Source: Flavobacterium sp.
GTDB taxonomy: Bacteria; Bacteroidota; Bacteroidia; Flavobacteriales; Flavobacteriaceae
Assembly: GCF_020217025.1 (NCBI RefSeq)
Contig: NZ_JAIWOF010000185.1
Span: 1-16,314, forward strand
DNA length: 16,314 bases
Reading direction: 5' to 3'
Of this stretch, positions 7,773 to 14,093 are shown piece after piece. Position numbers and translations under genes: made by a program. The notes under the pieces were generated by a model. The model worked only from the letters and a program-made list of their open reading frames with translations, did no database searches and was not told the DNA's origin. Position 1 is the stretch's first letter. The number at the start of each line of letters is the position of its first letter.

Positions 7773-7802
7773 CGGGGGTAACCAGGTATTTTTACGGGGG
7801 TA
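7761..7802. repeat. Two tandem copies of a 20-bp unit, candidate operator
   Basis: CAGGTATTTTTACGGGGGTA occurs at 7761-7780 and again, identical, at 7783-7802, spaced by two bases, so the period of 22 bp is about two helical turns. The GGGGG run is unusual in this AT-rich DNA. The element lies between the response regulator gene and the secreted-protein operon, 69 nt before the ATG at 7871. Identical sites on the same face of the helix suggest cooperative binding, most plausibly by the adjacent NarL/LuxR regulator; that assignment is inference. Confidence 0.6.
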
Positions 7803-7809
7803 GTACTTT

Positions 7810-7843
7810 AACATTTCTGTAAATGATATTTCAGAGAAATGTT
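7810..7843. repeat. 9-bp inverted repeat in the leader of the ThuA-like gene
   Basis: AACATTTCT (7810-7818) and AGAAATGTT (7835-7843) are exact reverse complements with a 16-nt loop. They lie just after the tandem repeats and 28 nt before the next ATG. It could be an operator half-site pair or an mRNA stem. No TAnnTTTG element is seen between 7803 and 7870, so where transcription of the downstream unit starts is unclear. Confidence 0.4.
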
Positions 7844-7870
7844 TTAAATTAGTCGATTATCTAATTAACC

Positions 7871-9148
7871 ATGAAAATTAAAGGTTTAAACCTATATATT
7901 ATATTGTTTTTGCTTTGCTCTTTTTCGAGTAGAGCGTCGTTTGTATTGTTGCCAATGGAAGCCGAAGGGCAACAAAATCACTTAAAAGCATACGGAATTA
8001 CCTATTGGGCTTTAGATAAAAGTTACAAAGTAAGTTGGTTGTTAAATTATAGAGGCGGTTCCTTTTTATTGCCAGACGCTCCCGAAATTAGAAAAGAATG
8101 TCAAATTAGAGGCGTAACTTTTGAAGTATTATCGGATGCAGCAACGAATTCAATTTTAGAAGATATCAGTTCGCCATCACAAAATATGGAAACGGTAGTT
8201 TTGGAGAAAGCACCTAAAATTGCAGTTTATACGCCTAAAGGCAAACAACCTTGGGACGATGCAGTAACTATGGTGTTAACGTATGCCGAAATTCCTTACA
8301 CCGAAATTTACGATGAAGAAGTGTTGTCTGATCAATTATTGTTATATGATTGGTTGCATTTGCATCACGAAGATTTTACCGGACAATATGGGAAGTTTTT
8401 TGGAAATTACAGAAGTACTCCTTGGTACATCCAACAAAAAGCTGATGCGGAAGCCTTGGCTAAAAAGTTAGGCTACAATAAAGTTTCAGAAGAAAAGCTG
8501 GCAGTTGCAAAAAAAATCAGAGATTTCGTAATTGGTGGTGGCTTCATGTTTGCGATGTGTTCGGCAACTGATAGTTTTGATATTGCGCTGTCAGCAGAAG
8601 GTGTTGATATTTGCGAACCTATGTTTGATGGTGACGATTCAGAAGCTAATTATCAAACTCGTATTGATTACAATAGTACGTTTGCTTTTAAGGACTATAA
8701 ATTAGAACGTAATCCGATGGTTTATGAATTTTCCGATATCGATACTACGGAACAACACGGAAAAGGCGCTTTTTCTATGGATAAAGATTACTTCACTTTG
8801 ATGGAATATTCTGCTAAATGGGATCCAATTCCAACGATGTTATGCCAAAATCATACGCAATTGGTAAAAGGTTTCATGGGACAAACCACTGCTTTTGATG
8901 CAGAGAAAATCAAATCCAACGTTTTAGTGATGGGAGAATGTAAAATCAACGGAGAAGCAAGATACATTCATGGAACCAAAGGAAAAGGAATGTTTACGTT
9001 TTACGGAGGTCACGATCCAGAAGATTACCAACATAGAGTAGGAGATGCCCCAACGGTTTTAGATTTACATCCAAACTCTCCAGGCTATCGTTTGATTTTA
9101 AATAACGTATTGTTTCCAGCGGCTAGAAAGAAAAAACTAAAAACCTAA
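7871..9148 (+). CDS. Secreted ThuA/class-I-amidotransferase-like protein (usually named 'asparagine synthetase B')
   Basis: The 425-residue protein begins with a clear signal peptide (KIKGLNLYIILFLLCSFSSRA, likely cleavage near residue 22), so it is exported. I recognise it as a conserved flavobacterial protein often labelled asparagine synthetase B. The sequence does not support that activity: there is no N-terminal Cys2 amidotransferase domain and no SGGxDS ATP-pyrophosphatase loop. Instead it resembles the class-I glutamine-amidotransferase/ThuA fold. KIAVYTPKG (116-124) opens the core, YDWLHLHHEDF follows at 159-169, a nucleophile-elbow-like GGGFMFAMCSATDS has Cys230, and GGHDPEDYQH has His381 and Glu384 near the end. 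A Cys-His-Glu arrangement is therefore possible. The membrane paralogue starts 5 nt after its stop, so the two are co-transcribed. The substrate is unknown. Confidence 0.82.
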   Translation: MKIKGLNLYIILFLLCSFSSRASFVLLPMEAEGQQNHLKAYGITYWALDKSYKVSWLLNYRGGSFLLPDAPEIRKECQIRGVTFEVLSDAATNSILEDISSPSQNMETVVLEKAPKIAVYTPKGKQPWDDAVTMVLTYAEIPYTEIYDEEVLSDQLLLYDWLHLHHEDFTGQYGKFFGNYRSTPWYIQQKADAEALAKKLGYNKVSEEKLAVAKKIRDFVIGGGFMFAMCSATDSFDIALSAEGVDICEPMFDGDDSEANYQTRIDYNSTFAFKDYKLERNPMVYEFSDIDTTEQHGKGAFSMDKDYFTLMEYSAKWDPIPTMLCQNHTQLVKGFMGQTTAFDAEKIKSNVLVMGECKINGEARYIHGTKGKGMFTFYGGHDPEDYQHRVGDAPTVLDLHPNSPGYRLILNNVLFPAARKKKLKT

Positions 9149-9153
9149 TTCCT

Positions 9154-9840
9154 ATGGAAAACAAATATTTATTTTCTTTTGTTATTAGTCTATTTGGATT
9201 ATTTTTTTTAGTTTTCAATACGATTCTTTTTTTGAGAAATAGTCAGATTAAAAAACAAATTTCAAAAGTTTTATTAATTTATTTAGTTACTCTTTCTATT
9301 ATTGAAGTAGCTTGTCATATTATTGGAATATTGCAACCCAATTCTAATTTCTTTATATCCCACTTTTATTTCATTTTTCAATTTACTTTTTTGAGTTATC
9401 TCTATCATAAACTTATTGGAAGTAATTTTATAAGTAAAATTATCTTGTCTGTTTATCTAATTCAAATGACGATTTTAGCAGTCATGTACATTTTTGACCC
9501 GAGTTTGTTTTGGAGATTTAATGAATACGAAATTATAGCAACATCCTTTATTTTAGTTGTATATGCTTTTTATTTCATTTATAAAGAAATGGATAAGGTA
9601 CATTATTACTATAATTTTTCAATTGGATTGATTTTATACCTTCTTTGTAGTGTGTCTATTTTTCTTTATGGGAATCTAGAATTAGTTTTAATTGAAAATC
9701 CTCATATTGATATCTGGATTTTCAATACCGTTTTTTATATCATATTTCAATTTATGATATTTAGAGAATATGCTTTTTTTACTTCTAAATTACATAAAAA
9801 CGATAATGAAGAAGATGATGTTTTATTAGGTGATTTATAA
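9154..9840 (+). CDS. Multi-pass membrane protein, paralogue of the 5418-6053 protein
   Basis: The 228-residue protein has about seven predicted helices (roughly 5-27, 38-58, 66-86, 92-112, 124-143, 152-172, 184-203) and a charged cytoplasmic-looking tail (HKNDNEEDDVLLGDL). I do not recognise a named family. Side by side with the protein at 5418-6053 it shares HFYFIFQFTFLSYLY versus HFYELFQFVILSYFF, FDPSLFWRFNEYE versus IDPNLFFEYNLLE, and YYYNFSIGLILYLLCSVSIFLYG versus FYYGNLGLLFYLFTSTFIFLFYR, aligned along the whole length. It starts 5 nt after the secreted ThuA-like gene and ends 6 nt before the convergent DinB-like gene. Unlike its paralogue, it has no kinase next to it on the same transcript; it may feed the same kinase or a different partner. 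Confidence 0.8.
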   Translation: MENKYLFSFVISLFGLFFLVFNTILFLRNSQIKKQISKVLLIYLVTLSIIEVACHIIGILQPNSNFFISHFYFIFQFTFLSYLYHKLIGSNFISKIILSVYLIQMTILAVMYIFDPSLFWRFNEYEIIATSFILVVYAFYFIYKEMDKVHYYYNFSIGLILYLLCSVSIFLYGNLELVLIENPHIDIWIFNTVFYIIFQFMIFREYAFFTSKLHKNDNEEDDVLLGDL

Positions 9841-9846
9841 AAGGAA

Positions 9847-10308
9847 TTAACTTTTGAGGATATCCTTAATAATCATCCTATGATGTTTGGTGTGCAATAC
9901 TAAAAAGTGCTCCGTTTCCTTTTTATTTAAAACTCCAAAAAACGGATGCGGAAAATGAGCATTTTTATCCAAACTTTTCCAATTTTTTATATTTTCTCTT
10001 ACGCTTTCTAAACTTAAAGCCAAAGTTTCAGGAGAAATTTCACCTTCAGGTCTTACAATCTTGGGAGCTTTAGCTTTTCCTCTCGGAATTTTTTTTGCCA
10101 CAGACATAATTAGAAATCGATTAAAATTAAAATGCCATTGGTATTCCGTTGGGTTCGAATGTTTACAAGCCGTAACAATTTGGTCAATCGTTTTTAAACT
10201 ATGCGCAATATGCCAACCCACACTTCCCGAAGAAACCGCTAAATTCACCTTGTCAAAAGACGAAATATCTGATTGTAATTTGTCTAAAAGCTTGTGTAAT
10301 TCTTGCAT
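9847..10308 (-). CDS. DinB-like/DUF1569 four-helix-bundle protein
   Basis: The 153-residue cytoplasmic protein resembles the DUF1569 branch of the DinB/YfiT superfamily, small four-helix bundles that bind a divalent metal through three histidines and often act as thiol-dependent transferases or hydrolases. Visible candidates are His33 in SVGWHIAHSL and the C-terminal HTKHH (139-143), where the third ligand is expected. The central segment RGKAKAPKIVRPEGEISPE is typical of the DUF1569 group. The exact reaction is unknown. Its ATG at 10306-10308 is far (237 bp) from the upstream rlmF gene on the same strand, and that gap carries two large hairpins, so it probably does not share a transcript with rlmF. 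Its 3' end is 6 bp from the convergent membrane-protein gene. Confidence 0.75.
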   Translation of the reverse strand: MQELHKLLDKLQSDISSFDKVNLAVSSGSVGWHIAHSLKTIDQIVTACKHSNPTEYQWHFNFNRFLIMSVAKKIPRGKAKAPKIVRPEGEISPETLALSLESVRENIKNWKSLDKNAHFPHPFFGVLNKKETEHFLVLHTKHHRMIIKDILKS

Positions 10309-10343
10309 AATGTTATTTGTTAATGTATTACTCTTACCGTCAC

Positions 10344-10397
10344 TTCGAGTGTTTTGTATTTGTAAATCCTAAGATTTATAAATGCAAAATGTATCGA
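10344..10397. repeat. Long imperfect hairpin flanked by TTCGAG / ATCGAG
   Basis: Positions 10352-10368 pair with 10373-10389 over 17 consecutive positions, including two G-T pairs, with loop CTAA. The stem is flanked by TTCGAGTG on the left and ATCGAGAACT on the right. From memory, elements with this TCGAG...TCGAGAAC frame and a variable internal stem are dispersed through Flavobacterium intergenic DNA; I have not checked this. It lies 36 nt upstream of the DinB-like start and could be part of its leader. Confidence 0.65.
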
Positions 10398-10470
10398 GAA
10401 CTATAGAAACGCTTTAAATCCTTTCACCTTTTACCTAATACCTTTTTAAGATACGAAAGTAACCGTGAAA

Positions 10471-10534
10471 TTTGTCAAGCTGAATTTGTTTCAGCTTCTC
10501 AAAGTAGATTCCGAAACAAGTTCGGAATGACAAA
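10471..10534. repeat. Three-way-junction repeat element (two hairpins in an outer stem)
   Basis: The outer arms TTTGTCA (10471-10477) and TGACAAA (10528-10534) are reverse complements and enclose two 8-bp hairpins: AAGCTGAA/TTCAGCTT (10477-10484/10490-10497) and ATTCCGAA/TTCGGAAT (10508-10515/10521-10528). Read on the minus strand, GTCATTCCGAACTTG is a segment I recall from dispersed intergenic repeats in Flavobacterium (unchecked). It begins 12 nt after the rlmF stop on the minus strand and may act as a 3' stabiliser or terminator for rlmF. Confidence 0.7.
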
Positions 10535-10545
10535 AAGTGTTATTT

Positions 10546-11451
10546 CTATTCCTTAAACGTCCAAAACAAAATTCTACTCACTTTATTCCCATGTTTCATT
10601 TCCACAATTTGGTACGTAGCTTTTACTTTTTTAAGATGCGAAAGCAACGGTTTCAAATTATCCTTTTTAGAAACTAAGGATGAAAACCATTTGACTTGCG
10701 TTTTAAAATGCACACTTTCATAAATCATATTGCTGATGAAAGTGAGTTCGCCACCTTCGCACCAAAGTTCTGAATTTACGCCACCAAAGTTCAATGTTGG
10801 TTTTTTCGAATCTTCAATCCCTAAGTTTTTATTTTTTCGAATCGTGCCTTTATTTGCCTCTTCTTTCGAACTATGGAAAGGCGGATTACAAATCGTCATA
10901 TCAAATTGATCTTCTGGAAGAATGATATTCTTGAAAATGTTTCGTTTTGAAGTTTGCAATCGCAAAACAACGTTTTCTTTTAATTTCTGATTCGAATTGA
11001 TATTTTCCTGAGCTGCTTCAAAAGCTTGTTTGTCAATTTCACTTCCCACAAAACGCCAATCGTATTCTGAAACACCAATAATCGGATAAATACAATTCGC
11101 TCCAATTCCGACATCTAAAATGCGAATTTTATGCTTGGTTTGAATCGTTCCATACGTATCTGCTAAAACATCGGCAACTTGATGAATGTATTCTGCGCGT
11201 CCAGGAATAGGCGGACAAAGAAATCCTTTTGGAATATCCCAATTTTTCAAACCATAATAGTGAAACAACAACGCTTTGTTCAACATTTTCACCGCATCAG
11301 GATTCGCAAAATCAATCGTTTCGGTGCCAAATTCATTTACCGCAACAAATGGCGCTAAATCAGGATTAGCCGCAATTAGAGTTTTAAAATCGTAATTGCC
11401 GTGGTGTTTGTTTTTCGGATGAAAGCCGGTGATGGTTTTGGTAGTGTTCAA
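10546..11451 (-). CDS. rlmF: 23S rRNA (adenine(1618)-N6)-methyltransferase
   Basis: RlmF methylates A1618 of 23S rRNA using S-adenosylmethionine. The 301-residue length is close to that of E. coli RlmF (YbiN). Family landmarks are HPKNKHHGNYDF at 11-22, VKMLNKALL (54-62), IPGRAEYIHQVAD (82-94), the SAM-binding ILDVGIGANCIYP (111-123), and the catalytic NPPFHSS with NPPF at 189-192. The start is taken as TTG (11451-11449), because no ATG or GTG occurs in frame between the conserved N-terminus and at least 11545; the beginning NTTKTITGFHPKNKH is consistent with family N-termini. It is divergent from the TIR gene. No exact TAnnTTTG element is seen in front, only TACCTTTA on the minus strand. Confidence 0.93.
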   Translation of the reverse strand: MNTTKTITGFHPKNKHHGNYDFKTLIAANPDLAPFVAVNEFGTETIDFANPDAVKMLNKALLFHYYGLKNWDIPKGFLCPPIPGRAEYIHQVADVLADTYGTIQTKHKIRILDVGIGANCIYPIIGVSEYDWRFVGSEIDKQAFEAAQENINSNQKLKENVVLRLQTSKRNIFKNIILPEDQFDMTICNPPFHSSKEEANKGTIRKNKNLGIEDSKKPTLNFGGVNSELWCEGGELTFISNMIYESVHFKTQVKWFSSLVSKKDNLKPLLSHLKKVKATYQIVEMKHGNKVSRILFWTFKE

Positions 11452-11544
11452 AGTATTGTTTTTAAAGTGTAAAGGTATTGAATTCTGGGGAATAATAAAT
11501 GAATGCGTTTTGGAAAGGTTTTTAATGTTTTGAATTAAATTTCT

Positions 11545-11552
11545 TATATTTG
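11545..11552 (+). promoter_or_regulatory. Candidate -7 promoter element of the TIR gene
   Basis: TATATTTG matches TAnnTTTG exactly and lies 38 nt before the upstream short frame and 100 nt before the TIR ATG. TTG triplets upstream (11530-11532 and 11510-11512) give spacers of 12 and 32 nt, both outside the usual 19-21, so the -33 half is not supported. Confidence 0.42.
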
Positions 11553-11589
11553 AATTATTACAATTATAGAGTTTTATGTATGTGATTAT

Positions 11590-11655
11590 ATGAACGAGAT
11601 AGAAGTAATTTTTGCCAAAATCAAACTTAAAAAAAGAAAACCCTCAAATAGATGA
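11590..11655 (+). CDS. 21-codon upstream ORF overlapping the TIR start
   Basis: An ATG at 11590 opens a 21-codon frame, rich in Lys and Arg near its end (KIKLKKRKPSNR), that stops with TGA at 11653-11655. The TGA shares two bases with the TIR gene ATG at 11652 (ATGA arrangement), the classic layout for termination-reinitiation coupling. It might be a leader peptide setting TIR expression, or an incidental short frame. No homologue is known to me. Confidence 0.35.
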   Translation: MNEIEVIFAKIKLKKRKPSNR

Positions 11656-12683
11656 AAATATTTATATCTCATTCTTCCGCAAATAAAGATTACGGTAATG
11701 CATTAGTTGAGTTGCTCAGAGGAATTGGAATAACTGAAGATGAAATAGTTTTTACAAGTAATACTGCTTATGGAATTCCAATAGGGCAGAATATATTTAA
11801 TTGGTTGAAATCTCAAATTACCGAGAAACCGTTTGTAATATATTTACTTTCAAAAGAATATTATTCAAGTATTGCATGTCTGAATGAAATGGGTGCGGCA
11901 TGGGTAATTGAAAATGAACACGCAATGTTATTCACTCCGAATTTTGATCTTTCAAGTAAGGAGTTTAGAGAAGGTGCTATTGATCCAAGAGAAATTGGCT
12001 TTTATATAAATGACGAGGAAAGATTACTGTCATTTATCCAACACTTAGAAGCATATTTTAATATTTCAAAAAAATCAGTTATTATTAATCAAAAAGTTAA
12101 AAAGTATTTATCTGAAATTGAATCCATAGTTAGAGAATCTTCGAAGGCAACTAATCTTCTTAAGTTACCAACAACTGATAAACCGAAAGAAGTTGAGGTC
12201 AAAACTCCTGTTATCAATGAAAATAATATTGAGAAAACTGCCATTGAATTAAAAAGGGAGATTGAAAATAATGATGATTTATATTCAAAATTTTTAAATG
12301 ATATTTTGTCTGGCAAATTAAAAGATGAGGAATTAATCTTAATTCATTATTTAAATGATACTGGTCGAGGTAAGCTTATGATTGGTTGGCAAGAGCATAT
12401 TGAGGTTAACAATATTAAAGATTGGGAGGATATTAAAGAAATTGATAATATTTTGTCTAACAAATATGAATCTGCGGTTAGAAAAATTGGATTAAGAGGT
12501 TTCACAGAAGTTTCTGCAGTAACAAGTGGTGGAAATGCGAAAGAAGTTAAATTAAAAGCTGAAATTGAATCGAACATTATTGATTTACCGAAAGAAATTC
12601 TAGATTTTATAACATCATATTTGAAAAAAATCCCAGCAAAGCCGAAGAAAGATTTGTGGGAAGATGAAGGATTACCATTTTAA
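11652..12683 (+). CDS. TIR-domain protein, possible NAD-consuming defence effector
   Basis: The 343-residue protein starts with a TIR domain (about 1-145). Visible are MKIFISHSSANKDYG (box 1), a BB-loop-like VFTSNTAYGIPIGQNI (33-48), and LLSKEYYSSIACLNEMGAAW, in which Glu79 matches the catalytic Glu of NAD-cleaving bacterial TIRs. After a charged linker (about 170-205), the C-terminal domain (about 205-330) contains ELILIHYLNDTGRGKLMIGWQ, an IKDWEDI segment and GLRGFTEVSAVTSGGNAKE. I recall this pattern after TIR domains in other bacterial proteins, and it may be a winged-helix-like sensing domain. There is no membrane segment and no neighbouring Thoeris, CBASS or short-Argonaute partner. The gene sits alone between rlmF and the ribosomal protein operon, so it is probably accessory. 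NADase activity and a role in phage defence are inferred. Confidence 0.85.
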   Translation: MKIFISHSSANKDYGNALVELLRGIGITEDEIVFTSNTAYGIPIGQNIFNWLKSQITEKPFVIYLLSKEYYSSIACLNEMGAAWVIENEHAMLFTPNFDLSSKEFREGAIDPREIGFYINDEERLLSFIQHLEAYFNISKKSVIINQKVKKYLSEIESIVRESSKATNLLKLPTTDKPKEVEVKTPVINENNIEKTAIELKREIENNDDLYSKFLNDILSGKLKDEELILIHYLNDTGRGKLMIGWQEHIEVNNIKDWEDIKEIDNILSNKYESAVRKIGLRGFTEVSAVTSGGNAKEVKLKAEIESNIIDLPKEILDFITSYLKKIPAKPKKDLWEDEGLPF

Positions 12684-12699
12684 AAGAATAAACCCGATA

Positions 12700-12720
12700 G
12701 CGCGGAATTGCATTCCGTGC
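12700..12720. repeat. REP-like GC-rich hairpin after the TIR gene
   Basis: GCGCGGAAT (12700-12708) and ATTCCGTGC (12712-12720) form a 9-bp stem (one G-T pair) with a 3-nt loop TGC, flanked by CCCGATA and CCCACA. It is much richer in GC than its surroundings. It resembles REP-type elements that I recall near IS200-like (RAYT) transposases in Bacteroidota, though no such gene is in the window. It begins 17 nt after the TIR stop. Confidence 0.6.
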
Positions 12721-12740
12721 CCACAATCAAAACAACATCA

Positions 12741-12774
12741 AATAAAAAACCCCGATTTTCATCGGGGTTTAATA
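12741..12774 (-). terminator. Rho-independent terminator of the thrS-infC-rpmI-rplT operon (bidirectional)
   Basis: AAACCCCGAT (12747-12756) / ATCGGGGTTT (12761-12770) form a 10-bp perfect stem with loop TTTC. On the minus strand it is followed by a run of six T's (A's at 12744-12749 on the + strand), making a canonical terminator 35 nt after the rplT stop. On the + strand it could also end TIR transcription, although the T tract there is shorter. Confidence 0.88.
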
Positions 12775-12804
12775 TATAAGTAAGATAAACTGAGTTAGAC
12801 GTAA

Positions 12805-13149
12805 TTATTTAATTTTGTTAACGATAGCTGTGAAAGCAGCTGGGTGGTTCATAGCTAAATCAGCAAGAACTTTACGGTTCAATTCGATATTGTTAGCTTT
12901 TACTTTCCCCATAAATTGAGAATAACTCATACCATGTAAACGTGCACCAGCATTGATACGCGTAATCCATAAAGCACGGAAATTTCTTTTATTTTGTTTT
13001 CTATCACGGTAAGCATAAACCATTGCTTTTTCTACCGCGTTTTTAGCTACAGTCCAAACGTTTTTACGTCTTCCAAAGAAACCTTTGGCTTGTTTTAATA
13101 CTCTTTTTTTTCTAGCTTTAGTAGCTACTGAATTTGTTGCTCTTGGCAT
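12805..13149 (-). CDS. rplT: 50S ribosomal protein L20 (bL20)
   Basis: bL20 binds 23S rRNA early and is needed for assembly of the large subunit. The 114-residue length is normal. The N-terminus [51 protein letters not shown] is the long basic extension that threads into rRNA, followed by the globular part with [20 protein letters not shown]. It is the last gene of the operon and is followed by a terminator. In E. coli bL20 also represses the operon by binding the mRNA; whether it does so here is unknown. An unusually repeat-rich 124-bp gap separates it from rpmI. Confidence 0.98.
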   Translation of the reverse strand: MPRATNSVATKARKKRVLKQAKGFFGRRKNVWTVAKNAVEKAMVYAYRDRKQNKRNFRALWITRINAGARLHGMSYSQFMGKVKANNIELNRKVLADLAMNHPAAFTAIVNKIK

Positions 13150-13196
13150 AATTTTAAATGTTTTTTGCAGTAAGGCGGTTTCTCAACACTTATAAA

Positions 13197-13231
13197 CTTC
13201 GTACTTTGTATTTCATACTTCGTACTTCGTT
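13197..13231. repeat. Five imperfect heptamer repeats between rpmI and rplT
   Basis: Five consecutive 7-bp units fill 13197-13231: CTTCGTA, CTTTGTA, TTTCATA, CTTCGTA, CTTCGTT. On the transcribed (minus) strand the unit is TACGAAG. From memory, TACGAAG-type strings recur in Flavobacterium intergenic DNA. Here they lie inside an operon, so they would be transcribed into the rpmI-rplT mRNA. Confidence 0.7.
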
Positions 13232-13273
13232 CAGCCCACTCCAGGGTTACTAAATTGTTTTAACCAACAACGA

Positions 13274-13471
13274 TTAAATTAAATTTAATTGTTGTTTAAT
13301 GCTTCTCTCATCTGTTGGGTGAACCAATGTAGAGTGAGTTAAAGCTAATTTACGCTTTTTAGATTTTTTAGTCAAAATGTGACTTTTAAAAGCGTGTTTT
13401 CTTTTGATCTTTCCAGAACCAGTAACTTTGAATCGTTTCTTAGCACTAGATTTTGTTTTCATTTTAGGCAT
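13274..13471 (-). CDS. rpmI: 50S ribosomal protein L35 (bL35)
   Basis: This is the 65-residue basic ribosomal protein bL35, of normal length. [37 protein letters not shown] is a textbook family N-terminus, and the C-terminus QQLNLI is a shortened form of the usual ending. It lies 64 nt after infC and 124 nt before rplT, in the universal infC-rpmI-rplT order, and is probably translated from the operon transcript. Confidence 0.97.
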   Translation of the reverse strand: MPKMKTKSSAKKRFKVTGSGKIKRKHAFKSHILTKKSKKRKLALTHSTLVHPTDERSIKQQLNLI

Positions 13472-13535
13472 TTTCTTCCTGTATTTATAATCTATCTTAC
13501 TTATTATTTTTCAAAAGAGTTTGCTGGGCAATCTC

Positions 13536-14093
13536 TTATTTTCCTTTTTTCTTCGGAGCAATGTACATAATCATACGTTTTCCTTCTAAAACTGGCATCG
13601 CTTCTACTTTTCCAAACTCTTCCAATTCTTGAGCCAAACGTAATAATAAAATTTGTCCTTGCTCTTTGTAGATAATCGAACGTCCTTTGAAGAATACAAA
13701 TGCTTTTAATTTAGCACCATCTTGTAAAAATTTAAGGGCATTCTTTTTCTTAAATTCATAATCATGCTCATCTGTTTGAGGTCCAAAACGAATCTCTTTA
13801 ATTACAATCTGAGTAGATTTTGCTTTAAGTTCTTTATCTCTCTTCTTTTGTTGGTACAAAAACTTACCATAATCCATCAATTTACAAACGGGTGGCTCAG
13901 CATTTGGAGAAATTTCTACCAAATCAACTTCTTGCTCTTCAGCTAAACGAAGGGCTTCCGCTATTTTGTAAACTCCAGGCTCAATGTTTTCGCCTACTAA
14001 ACGTACTTCAGGAACACGAATCAAATTGTTGATACGGTGCGCTGCTTTTTTCTCTTCGCGAGGTTGAAAACCTCTGTTGTTTCTAATTGCTAT
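13536..14093 (-). CDS. infC: Translation initiation factor IF-3 with non-AUG start (AUA or AUU)
   Basis: IF3 binds the 30S subunit, checks start-codon/initiator-tRNA pairing and keeps the subunits apart. From [17 protein letters not shown] onward the protein is a standard IF3 (N domain, linker around [16 protein letters not shown] domain with [24 protein letters not shown]). A start at the TTG at 14024 would give 162 residues and cut off the conserved N-terminus. Upstream, in frame, the sequence reads [23 protein letters not shown], which matches flavobacterial IF3 starts from memory. At the Met position the codon is ATA (14093-14091), with ATT two codons later. A stop (TAA, 14108-14106) closes the frame four codons before the ATA, and no ATG, GTG or TTG intervenes. 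I therefore assign 185 residues from AUA. It starts 22 nt after the thrS stop. Confidence 0.9.
   Translation of the reverse strand: MAIRNNRGFQPREEKKAAHRINNLIRVPEVRLVGENIEPGVYKIAEALRLAEEQEVDLVEISPNAEPPVCKLMDYGKFLYQQKKRDKELKAKSTQIVIKEIRFGPQTDEHDYEFKKKNALKFLQDGAKLKAFVFFKGRSIIYKEQGQILLLRLAQELEEFGKVEAMPVLEGKRMIMYIAPKKKGK

Noticed and set aside
7761..7802. CRISPR array
   Set aside because: Only two copies with a 2-bp gap and no spacers; the arrangement fits an operator, not a CRISPR.
7871..9148. True asparagine synthetase (AsnB) activity
   Set aside because: No Cys2 glutaminase domain, no SGGxDS ATP loop, and a signal peptide is present. Only the customary name points to this function.
10061..10372. 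103-aa frame antisense to the DinB-like gene
   Set aside because: It lies almost wholly opposite a well-supported gene, has no recognisable features and reads through the hairpin region.
11652..12683. Part of a Thoeris, CBASS or short-Argonaute defence system
   Set aside because: Neighbours on both sides are rlmF and ribosomal protein genes; no ThsA, cyclase or Argonaute frame is in the window. Only a lone TIR protein is supported.
13232..13273. bL20-binding leader or riboswitch before rplT
   Set aside because: The CCCTGGAGTGGGC-like stretch is suggestive, but I could not fold it into a mimic of the 23S bL20 site, so it is mentioned only with the heptamer tract.
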